This document shows positions 1 to 7,111 of a DNA stretch of 64,000 bases, piece after piece (position 1 is the stretch's first letter; every line of letters begins with the position of its first letter). This DNA is from Paenibacillus silviterrae (GTDB lineage Bacteria > Bacillota > Bacilli > Paenibacillales > NBRC-103111). The translations under genes were made by a program, and so were the position numbers. The DNA lies in NCBI RefSeq assembly GCF_030167925.1, contig NZ_JASKUT010000001.1:310001-374000 (forward strand). Reading direction: 5' to 3'. The notes beneath the pieces are model-generated. The model searched no databases. It was not told the DNA's origin and saw only the letters and a program-made list of their open reading frames with translations.

Positions 1-141
1 GCCGCCGTAGGTAGCTCCAAGCAGCGAATATAACGCCTGATTGGTGTTGATTGAAAGGATTTGCCCTTCGCATTTCATCCAGCCTCTGGGAGCGTAGTTG
101 TTGCCAAACAGGCGAATTTCGCCAATAAAGGGTTCTGACAT
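1..141 (-). CDS. phage tail collar domain protein, C-terminus cut by window edge
   Basis: The 47 visible residues begin MSEPFIGEIRLFGNNYAPRG and continue with W, a CxGQ-type motif and LLGATYGG. This is the N-terminal signature of the phage tail collar / microcystin-dependent protein (MdpB) family, and the same signature occurs in the neighbour at 193-702. The start is supported by AAAGGAG six bases upstream. The gene is incomplete at the window start; family members are usually about 170-210 residues. Such genes often occur as tandem copies in Bacillales with a nearby GNAT gene. The role in non-phage contexts is not established, and the rest of a phage tail module is not visible here. Confidence 0.85.
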   Translation of the reverse strand, partial: MSEPFIGEIRLFGNNYAPRGWMKCEGQILSINTNQALYSLLGATYGG

Positions 142-192
142 TGTAATGCTCCTTTCGTAATAGGGGGAATTGTACCAAAATAAGGTGAATGC

Positions 193-702
193 TTAATCAG
201 GTTGAGGAGGAAACACGCCGTAGAGCGAAATAATAAAAGAAATCGTAAGCGTTGGCATCATGTTATCGTGTGCTTGTCCGCCGCCAATCGATTCGATCGC
301 TCCTGCGTTCATGGCTGCAGGGGTTTGTCCGGTACCGTTCGAATAATGGGCTTTGATCGTTGCCGCCCAAACATCATTCGTCGGCGATACATCCGTAGCC
401 TCTGCTGTGGATGCGTTGGCAGTATGCGTATGGACAGGAAGCTGGTTGGAGAGTAACGTAACGGTCTCGGTTCCACCCTGGGAGCCTAGCGCGTAGTCAG
501 TGCTTGGATGGATAGGCAGTCGACCTCTCAGGTCGGGCAGCGCGAAGGTGGTTTGGCCGTCGCCGCCGTAGGTTGTCCCAAGCAGGGCAAACAGCGCTTC
601 ATTCTCCGCAATGCTCATGAGCTGGCCATTGCACAAAGCCCAGCCCTGGGGCGCAAAGTTCCCCGCAAACATGCGGATCTCGCCCAAATAAGATTCGCTC
701 AT
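193..702 (-). CDS. phage tail collar domain protein (MdpB-like)
   Basis: This 169-residue protein opens with MSESYLGEIRMFAGNFAPQG, then WALCNGQ, LLGTTYGGDG and FALPDLRGR, the typical collar-domain motif series. A Gly/His region (GGTETVTL, LPVHTHT) follows, and it ends with the conserved block MPTLTISFIISLYGVFPPQ. Length is normal for the family. AGAGGTG lies about eight bases before the ATG. It is a tandem paralogue of the partial gene at 1-141, 51 bases away on the same strand. The domain is a tail-fibre/receptor-binding component in phages; chromosomal MdpB-like copies have no firmly assigned role. No other phage structural genes are in view. Confidence 0.88.
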   Translation of the reverse strand: MSESYLGEIRMFAGNFAPQGWALCNGQLMSIAENEALFALLGTTYGGDGQTTFALPDLRGRLPIHPSTDYALGSQGGTETVTLLSNQLPVHTHTANASTAEATDVSPTNDVWAATIKAHYSNGTGQTPAAMNAGAIESIGGGQAHDNMMPTLTISFIISLYGVFPPQPD

Positions 703-777
703 TTCATGTCACCTCTTTGTCAGATTGGATACCGGAAATAACTAATAAAAACAAGATAAAATGGCATTTCATGTAAA

Positions 778-786
778 ATTATAGCA
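778..786 (-). promoter_or_regulatory. extended -10 promoter for the tail-collar genes
   Basis: Read on the minus strand the sequence is TGCTATAAT, a perfect -10 box with the TGn extension, 76 bases before the start codon at 702. No convincing -35 hexamer lies at the usual distance, which is normal for extended -10 promoters. The surroundings are very AT-rich and hold no gene (703-904). Confidence 0.5.
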
Positions 787-904
787 TAATAAATGTGGAT
801 ATTCAGTAAATTTATGATCAACTATCCTTAATTAGGTAGGTCTAAAGTATCGGATATACATTAACGATCAATGCGTACCGCTGAAACCACACAAGCATAA
901 AGCG

Positions 905-1468
905 TTGACGACAATATCTCAGTCAGGTAATGTTGAAATATCGAATATTTGGAAAGGATTGGGGGGAGGACATCTGAATGCCGATAGAGAGGTCGTGTCT
1001 GATACCATAGCACTACAGGAAATGAAAGAAGAAACCACTCTATTCCCCAGCGTGGTATTTACCGAGCTTAAACAGGAAGAAATGGCGGGTTGGGGGTGGA
1101 CTGACGAGCAGTCGACGCCGTTCATTCGAATGCAGTGGATAGCGCGCGAGAGGCATTATTCGGACTATTACCCGCAGGCCAAGTATTACATAATACTCAT
1201 AGGCGGCGATTGGGCTGGCACTTGTCTTGTTGAGAGTTCCGACATGCATATTCGCATTGTCGACATTGCTTTGCTAGCGGCATTTCGCAATCAGGGCTGG
1301 GGGACGCTGGTGCTGCAGCATTGGTTGGATAAGGCCCGCGTGCTGGGAGTTCCTGTGCTGCTGAGCGTAAATGCCGCGAACAGGGCAATACGGCTCTATC
1401 AACGATTGGGCTTTCAAATTACGGAGACCTCAGAAACACAGATAGCTATGGAGTGGGCAGCTACTTAG
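905..1468 (+). CDS. GNAT-family N-acetyltransferase, start uncertain or frameshifted
   Basis: The body of this frame is a GNAT acetyltransferase. It shows an ELKQEEMAGWGW helix, IVDIALLAAFRNQGWGTLVL (beta4 plus the acetyl-CoA loop, here RNQGWGT instead of R/QxxGxG/A), and the C-terminal NAANRAIRLYQRLGF motif. The family transfers acetyl from acetyl-CoA to an amine; the substrate is unknown. It resembles the GNAT often found beside tail-collar genes. The frame opens at TTG 905 without a ribosome site. A strong GGGGGGAGGA at 961-970 instead precedes ATG 978 in another frame, which stops at TAG 1008-1010. The true start may be GTG 995 or ATG 1022, or the 5' end may carry a frameshift. Confidence 0.7.
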   Translation: MTTISQSGNVEISNIWKGLGGGHLNADREVVSDTIALQEMKEETTLFPSVVFTELKQEEMAGWGWTDEQSTPFIRMQWIARERHYSDYYPQAKYYIILIGGDWAGTCLVESSDMHIRIVDIALLAAFRNQGWGTLVLQHWLDKARVLGVPVLLSVNAANRAIRLYQRLGFQITETSETQIAMEWAAT

Positions 1469-1680
1469 AGCGAACAAGAACGAAATCGCCGCACACATGG
1501 AGCAGGAAGGGGGGAAATCATGAGGTCCCGTGCACAAAAGAGCTTATTCCTAGCCTTTCCGCACCCGGGACTTCGATTGAATGGTATCCAGGTTTGGGCT
1601 GCCCCTACCCACTGATCAGGAGGATCGGGAATGCCGATCTCGTGGACGTATCATCCCCATAAGCTGGATTGTATAACCAT
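1469..1680. other. intergenic stretch with only a doubtful small ORF
   Basis: No convincing gene is seen. A 31-codon frame at 1520-1615 follows a strong AGGAAGGGGGG ribosome-site-like sequence, and its product (starting MRSRAQKSLFLAFPHPGLRL) is not recognised. It could be a remnant of a truncated gene. Confidence 0.3.
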
Positions 1681-1712
1681 AAAAAATAGGCCGCTGATGA
1701 CTCAGCAGCCCA
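1681..1712 (-). terminator. rho-independent terminator of the PL9-PL1 lyase gene
   Basis: On the minus strand GGGCTGCTGA, loop GTCA, TCAGCGGCC is followed by TATTTTTT. It begins a few bases after the stop codon of the gene at 1719-6725. Confidence 0.9.
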
Positions 1713-1718
1713 TCTTTA

Positions 1719-4700
1719 CTATTTGCTTGATTGATCGTGCGGTACCGACACAGCGGCGGAGGCAACAGCTTTATTTCCCGCTTTATCTGTAGCCGTATAA
1801 GTGACGGTATAGACAAGATCGGTTTTAGCTCTCGCTTTTTTCGCCAGCAACGTGAATGTCAAATCCTTGGTGCCGAACACGGCATCCCCAACCAATGATC
1901 CAGTTCCGTTATCCGGTTCACTGGAGGTAATGGAGGAGAGGACGATGGAATCGACCCCCGAGAGGCTGTCGTTGGAATACACCGCGGCCGTCACGGTAAC
2001 AGGCTTATTGTTAGCAGGCCAAAGCGTAGACTTATCCAACACAATTTGAAGAGCTGGCGCTGATTTGTCGATTTGAATCGATACGGATTTCTTCGTCTCC
2101 TCATTGCCGGCTTGATCCATGCTCCAATAGGTTAAGGTATGAATTCCTTCGGAAGCAATAGTCACAGATGAACCCGTTCGGGGGGCTGAGTCATCAAGCG
2201 TGAAATAAGTTGATATCACACCGGATGCATTGTCCGCGGCAGCAAAATGTACGGTGACATCTTGATTGGTCCAGCCTAGCGGGGCATCGTCGACGGTAAC
2301 CGGAGCGGTTTTATCGATGTTATCGACTACAGCCACAGCATTGCCGATGTTACCGGCCGCGTCTTCGAATGTAAAGGTAAAGCTTCCGTTCTGAGTAAAG
2401 GTATATTGGGCAAGACCGCTGTTGTTCGTTACCGTAACAGCTTCATTAGGAAGCAGCGTTGCAACGACATCTTGATTTGTCGGGTTGACGGTGCTGTAGC
2501 TGATTGTTGCCGTCGGCGCAGCGGTATCAATAATGATGTTTCTGTAAGCCCACTCCGACCAGACTCCGCGGCTGTCCTTCGTCCGAACCCTCAGTGACCA
2601 GCTGCCATCGGGAAGAGTCTGCATAGCATAAGCTGCAGAGAGCCCGGCTAATTCCCCGCTATCTGAGTGGACCGTTTTCCATTGATCGGACGAGGCTTGA
2701 GCCTGATACGCTGCTTGAACATCGTCAGCATCCGTATCGGTAAACAGCCAGCTTACAACGGGCTCGTTGACCTTCAAATGCTGACCTTCGGCATAAGAGG
2801 TGATCACTGTAACAGGTGCCGTATTGGTTTCCTCTCCTTGAACCTTGGGCAACAGCCAATTCTGCTTGGCCCAAAGCAATTTGCCTGAACCGGCCCCGTT
2901 GCTTGCCGACAAACGGCTTTGCAGTGTCGCAGGATCGTCTGCGGCATAGCTGTACGGCAGTGCTGTGAATCCGTTCCATGAGAACGGGAGTGGCGGAGCG
3001 GGAACCGGACTTAACGGACTCCCCTCGGAGTCGCTGTTTCCTCTAAACTCAACCCCATCTTTGGAGTAGATTGTATCGAGCGCAAGAATTTTACCGGAAT
3101 ACTGCGGTTTATTCGGATCGACCTGATTGTTGCGGATCGGATACAACACATCAATAATAAGTGATTTTTCGACTAGGACGGCGCCGTTTTCCGTAGAAAT
3201 CGCCCCATTGCTGGTAACTCCGAATTTGTAACCCTTGGAGGAGATAGCCGCTGCCATTGCAGGAGTAATCCGTTTGCCTGCCGCGTGTGCGTCCGCATTA
3301 TCCATGACAATATTATAAACATGAACATTACCTGCTCTTAAACGAGGCATACGGTCCTGCATATCCTTGTAATAGTTATGGTGCAGGGTAACCTCCAGAT
3401 CGGCATTGTCGCTGGCAAATTCCGTCGAGCCGACGAGATGTCCCTTTTTCTGCGAGCTGACAACGGCAATAATATCTTCTACGCTGAGTCCCAGATTACG
3501 CAGATAGTTGTACATGGCATAGTTGGTTCTGTTCGCTTCCAGCGCGTTGATCTGTTTTGCTACCCAGCTGCCTGCGCTCCCGTCATCTCCTTTAAAAATG
3601 GACCAGGAGATGGTCACTCCATTACTGCCTTTTTTAACATCGACAACTCCATCATATGCTTTATTGAAAGTACAATGATCAATCCAGATCTTGCTTGAGC
3701 TTCCTTCGATCGTGATATAATCCCAATCGTTCTTATCGTAATCTCCTTTGGACGCTTCATCCCATTCCCAAAGCTCATCAAATTCGAGGTTACGGATGAG
3801 GACATTGGAGCTGTATTTGATGACCAAGGCCGCATGCTTAATTTTTGAGCCGTTTGCGGAAAAGATGGTAACGTCCTTTAAAGTATCAAGGTACACCTTG
3901 CTAACCCCTGTTTGTAAAAGAACCGGATGGGTTTGAGCGGCGTTATGCGCAACGATGAGAGACCCTGCCGTCGTTTTCGCTTGAGCGGGGAGCTCATTCC
4001 AGCCCAAATTCAAATCGTTCATGATCTCGATGACCTTATAGCCCTTTTTACGATTGATGGCATCCGCAAAATCAACGGCATTGTACACCTTTTTGTAGGC
4101 AGGATCCGTCTCCTGAATATTCCCGCCGCCTGTCGCGCCCGAAGCGAAGCCGGTTAAATCATATACGCCCGTAGAACCGGCAGGAGGCGGCGTCGGTGTA
4201 GGAGTAGGCGTCGGCGTTGGTGTTGGTGTCGGCGTCGGCGTAGGATTAGGGTTCGTTCCCGAAGCTCCGAACACCGCTCCGATATCCGTACCGCTCGGGG
4301 TCCCGGCGCCTTTTAAATCGCTGCTTGCGGACAGCTTCAAGAAATTACCCAAATTCGGCGAGCCATCGGCGTTCCGGCTGACGGAGGGGGTCAAGCTTAG
4401 AAAATCCGTATCATCGGCCAGCAGCCCTTTCGCATTGGTGCTCTTATTGTTCTTCCACCAGACGTTCGTGCTTTCTACATCTGTGCCGCTAGTTTTGTCG
4501 CTGGAAGAACCTTTATAGGACAAGTTATTGGTAAACCGGTGGGTGCCAAGATCAAAAGCAAAATTGCTTTGCCCATTGTTATAGGACGTATTGTTTGTCA
4601 TTACGATGGAGCCCGGATTACTGTTGTAGGTAAATCCGTGCTTCTTGTTCTGATAAGCGACGGAATTCACGACAATGTGATCCACGGGGATTTTCTCCCC

Positions 4701-6725
4701 GCCAAGCTTAAAGCCGTTGCCGTCACTGGATGTGGTGGAATTCCCTTCGGACGTTTGGCCGTTATGATGGGCAATGCTGTTTCGAATCGTAACAACACCG
4801 ATAGGTCCCGTGTCCGTTTTACTGTATAAATCCCAGCCGTCATCCACGTTGTAGGCAGCAATACACCCGATAAATACGTTGCCCGGGCCGACCGTCAGCT
4901 TGGCAGCAAAGCCGTCTGCGTCTTCACCGTTGTCGGGGTCGAAGTTGTCATGGGAGTATACGTTAATAACCTCGTTGTAGCTGGGCCATTCGCTCTCCAA
5001 GGCTGTCGAAGCATATCTGCTGATTTGCAGACCGGTATCACGATTGTGGTGGACCTCCGAATTTTCGATACGGTTATAATGGCCTGCAATAAAAATACCG
5101 TTATCGGCGGATCCTTTTACCTCCAGGCCTTTGACATACCAGTAGCTTCCATTTATTTGCAGACCTCTGGCATTATTCCCCACATTGGTTGCATCATAAG
5201 GCTGGGAGGAGAAGTCAAGAACGGGTTTTTCCGAGCCGTAAGCAAACAGGTGCTTTTTAGCAGCCGGAGTACCGCTATTGTTCCGGTCGATGGTAATTTG
5301 TGTAGAGTAAGAATAAGTTCCTCCGCGTAAATAAATGATGCCCCCCGGAGTCACCTTTGCAATGGCGGATTCAAGCGTGGTCGGACTTTCGATCGTCCCT
5401 GGGTTGCTTTCAAGACCGCCTGGTGCAACGAAGATGCCGTCTTCCACGGGAGTTGAGGAATCAGCGGTAGGCACTGCACTCACCATGTTGGAGTTTGTGC
5501 TCTCGCCCGCCGCATTCGCTGCGCTGACAGCGTAAAAATACATGGTTCCGTTGGACACGGTGTTGTCTGTAAAGGCAGTTGAGGTGATACCCGTTTGTAC
5601 ATTTGTAAAAGAGAATCCGTCCAAGCTGCGCTTTACGTTATACGAGGTTGCGCCGCTTACGGCCATCCAGCTTAAATCGACTTTCCGGTCTCCCGCAGTC
5701 GCATTCAATCCGGCAGGTGCTGAAAGTGATGTAATAATCGACGCTTCCTGGGATAACATGCTCTCTGCGCCGCCGGCAAAAGCACTGACCTGGTAGAAGT
5801 ACTGAGTATTGCCGGAAACATTCGAATCGGTGTAGCTGTTGTTCGAGGTCGTAGCTATTTTTGAGTAGCCGCTGCCGGATGTTGTGCTGCGGTAAATATT
5901 GTAGCCGCTTGCACCGCTAACGGATGACCACTGCAGAGTCACCCCTCCGGTACCGGAAGCTGCAGTTAAGCTCTCCGGAACAGCAGGAGCTTGAACGTCT
6001 GCACTCGAATCGTAAACAAGCCCGTTTTGGTAAATCTTCACGTCGGTAAATTTGGCGCCGGCCGCCGCAACCGCTATGCCGACGTATACGTTTCCTGCCA
6101 GAACACCTGCCGTATCCGAATCTGTTTTAAGCGGGTTTGTTGTCGTGCCGTTACCGAAGGTAATTCCGTCTTTTGAATAATAGGTTTTCAAATCTGAGCC
6201 TGAGCGTTCCAGTTTCATATAAATAGGGGCATTCGGTTCGGGGATCGTAAAATTGCTTGATCCGACGGAAGATAAACGGCGATAGGAAATCAAAGTATTG
6301 GCGGAGCTGTTATAGCCGAGGGTATAGCCGGGAGAGGTTGCTCCGTTCGTAAGCGGATCTTTCTTGATCATTAACAGAGCTCGGTTATTGCTTGAGTTAA
6401 GTGCAGTGGACGTTACTCTTGCCGTAATGGAAAAATCGCCCGCGCCTACGGGATAATAGGCATAAAGTACATTATCATCCGCGCTCTGTATTTTACCGCC
6501 CGTTGCGGAGAGCGCAAATTCTCCGTTACTGAAACCGTAACTGATGGTGCCTAAGGAGCTGGAGGCGGAGACATCCGCAGCCTTCCAGCCCGCCGGCAGT
6601 GTTTCTTCCGGCAGCGCTCCCGCTGCGGCGGCCGTTTGGTATGTAAACACGTTTGGGAATAAAGCGGCAAGCATGGCGAATACCAGAATCGTACTCATAC
6701 GTTTCTTTAAAGAAATTGTGTTCAT
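1719..6725 (-). CDS. secreted multidomain pectate lyase, PL9 + PL1 fusion
   Basis: This 1668-residue exoenzyme should cleave homogalacturonan by Ca-dependent beta-elimination with two catalytic modules. In order: signal peptide (ends near TAAAAG); concanavalin/DUF1349-like domain (about 30-245); two fibronectin type III domains (245-425); PL9 beta-helix (about 429-815) with the Ca ligands and base known from Dickeya Pel9A in DADGFAAKL, DDGWDLY and NGFKLGG; a Pro-Thr linker; PL1 pectate lyase (about 852-1222) with IWIDHCTF and RMPRLR; then Ig-like repeats, the last ending TVTYTATDKAG...VPHD. The start at 6725 (MNTISLKKR) is chosen because AGGAGG lies six bases upstream; an in-frame ATG at 6764 lacks a site. 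It is divergent from the hybrid kinase at 7112. No SLH or sortase anchor is present, so it is probably released. Confidence 0.93.
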   Translation of the reverse strand: MNTISLKKRMSTILVFAMLAALFPNVFTYQTAAAAGALPEETLPAGWKAADVSASSSLGTISYGFSNGEFALSATGGKIQSADDNVLYAYYPVGAGDFSITARVTSTALNSSNNRALLMIKKDPLTNGATSPGYTLGYNSSANTLISYRRLSSVGSSNFTIPEPNAPIYMKLERSGSDLKTYYSKDGITFGNGTTTNPLKTDSDTAGVLAGNVYVGIAVAAAGAKFTDVKIYQNGLVYDSSADVQAPAVPESLTAASGTGGVTLQWSSVSGASGYNIYRSTTSGSGYSKIATTSNNSYTDSNVSGNTQYFYQVSAFAGGAESMLSQEASIITSLSAPAGLNATAGDRKVDLSWMAVSGATSYNVKRSLDGFSFTNVQTGITSTAFTDNTVSNGTMYFYAVSAANAAGESTNSNMVSAVPTADSSTPVEDGIFVAPGGLESNPGTIESPTTLESAIAKVTPGGIIYLRGGTYSYSTQITIDRNNSGTPAAKKHLFAYGSEKPVLDFSSQPYDATNVGNNARGLQINGSYWYVKGLEVKGSADNGIFIAGHYNRIENSEVHHNRDTGLQISRYASTALESEWPSYNEVINVYSHDNFDPDNGEDADGFAAKLTVGPGNVFIGCIAAYNVDDGWDLYSKTDTGPIGVVTIRNSIAHHNGQTSEGNSTTSSDGNGFKLGGEKIPVDHIVVNSVAYQNKKHGFTYNSNPGSIVMTNNTSYNNGQSNFAFDLGTHRFTNNLSYKGSSSDKTSGTDVESTNVWWKNNKSTNAKGLLADDTDFLSLTPSVSRNADGSPNLGNFLKLSASSDLKGAGTPSGTDIGAVFGASGTNPNPTPTPTPTPTPTPTPTPTPPPAGSTGVYDLTGFASGATGGGNIQETDPAYKKVYNAVDFADAINRKKGYKVIEIMNDLNLGWNELPAQAKTTAGSLIVAHNAAQTHPVLLQTGVSKVYLDTLKDVTIFSANGSKIKHAALVIKYSSNVLIRNLEFDELWEWDEASKGDYDKNDWDYITIEGSSSKIWIDHCTFNKAYDGVVDVKKGSNGVTISWSIFKGDDGSAGSWVAKQINALEANRTNYAMYNYLRNLGLSVEDIIAVVSSQKKGHLVGSTEFASDNADLEVTLHHNYYKDMQDRMPRLRAGNVHVYNIVMDNADAHAAGKRITPAMAAAISSKGYKFGVTSNGAISTENGAVLVEKSLIIDVLYPIRNNQVDPNKPQYSGKILALDTIYSKDGVEFRGNSDSEGSPLSPVPAPPLPFSWNGFTALPYSYAADDPATLQSRLSASNGAGSGKLLWAKQNWLLPKVQGEETNTAPVTVITSYAEGQHLKVNEPVVSWLFTDTDADDVQAAYQAQASSDQWKTVHSDSGELAGLSAAYAMQTLPDGSWSLRVRTKDSRGVWSEWAYRNIIIDTAAPTATISYSTVNPTNQDVVATLLPNEAVTVTNNSGLAQYTFTQNGSFTFTFEDAAGNIGNAVAVVDNIDKTAPVTVDDAPLGWTNQDVTVHFAAADNASGVISTYFTLDDSAPRTGSSVTIASEGIHTLTYWSMDQAGNEETKKSVSIQIDKSAPALQIVLDKSTLWPANNKPVTVTAAVYSNDSLSGVDSIVLSSITSSEPDNGTGSLVGDAVFGTKDLTFTLLAKKARAKTDLVYTVTYTATDKAGNKAVASAAVSVPHDQSSK
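4186..4252 (-). repeat. hexanucleotide repeat coding a Thr-Pro linker
   Basis: About eleven tandem copies of a degenerate GGNGTN unit (plus strand) encode alternating Pro-Thr residues joining the PL9 and PL1 modules. Such linkers separate catalytic domains in secreted glycan-degrading enzymes; the tract may vary in length by slippage. Confidence 0.85.
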
Positions 6726-6890
6726 ATAACGCCTCCTGGAATGGTTGGTTACCATCGGAATCATTTTGGCCTATGACGTGGATCCTGTGCCCCCCTTCTC
6801 TACAAGAAAACCATTACAAGAGTAAAATGTACGGGTTTACCAAGTAACACACAATAGACATTTTATAACTTTAGTTCCAACGGCAATATG

Positions 6891-6980
6891 ATAATCATTA
6901 GATTTGGAAAATGACACCATGTCATTCATTAGACCGCTATATAAACCGCGGAGCGGCATTAGAATAATCATTTGATTTGG
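6891..6980. promoter_or_regulatory. paired direct repeats, candidate operator in divergent promoter region
   Basis: ATAATCATTAGATTTGG (6891-6907) and ATAATCATTTGATTTGG (6964-6980) match at 16 of 17 bases, and similarity continues as GGnAAAT. They start 73 bp apart, about seven helical turns. Between them lies a perfect dyad ATGACA-CCA-TGTCAT (6911-6925). The second copy ends ten bases before the -35 box of the kinase gene. This arrangement in a divergent intergenic region suggests a regulator-binding pair; the protein is unknown. Confidence 0.5.
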
Positions 6981-6989
6981 CAAATTGCC

Positions 6990-7020
6990 TTGACAACGCA
7001 GGCCACTTCAAGATTATATT
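6990..7020 (+). promoter_or_regulatory. sigma-A promoter of the hybrid kinase gene
   Basis: A perfect -35 TTGACA (6990-6995) is followed by an AT-rich -10 candidate, TTATAT (7014-7019, spacer 18) or TATATT (7015-7020, spacer 19). The start codon is at 7112 behind AAGGGAGAGAAGG. Confidence 0.6.
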
Positions 7021-7111
7021 GTTATATGCTGGAAAGAAAACAAGAGCTGGCTGAATTCACTCCGTATAGTAGAGCGATGGAGCACTTATACAGTAAGGGA
7101 GAGAAGGCAAT

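Noticed and set aside
1..1468. Prophage remnant
   Set aside because: Only tail-collar genes and a GNAT gene are visible; no integrase, terminase, capsid or attachment site is seen, and such genes occur outside prophages in Bacillales.
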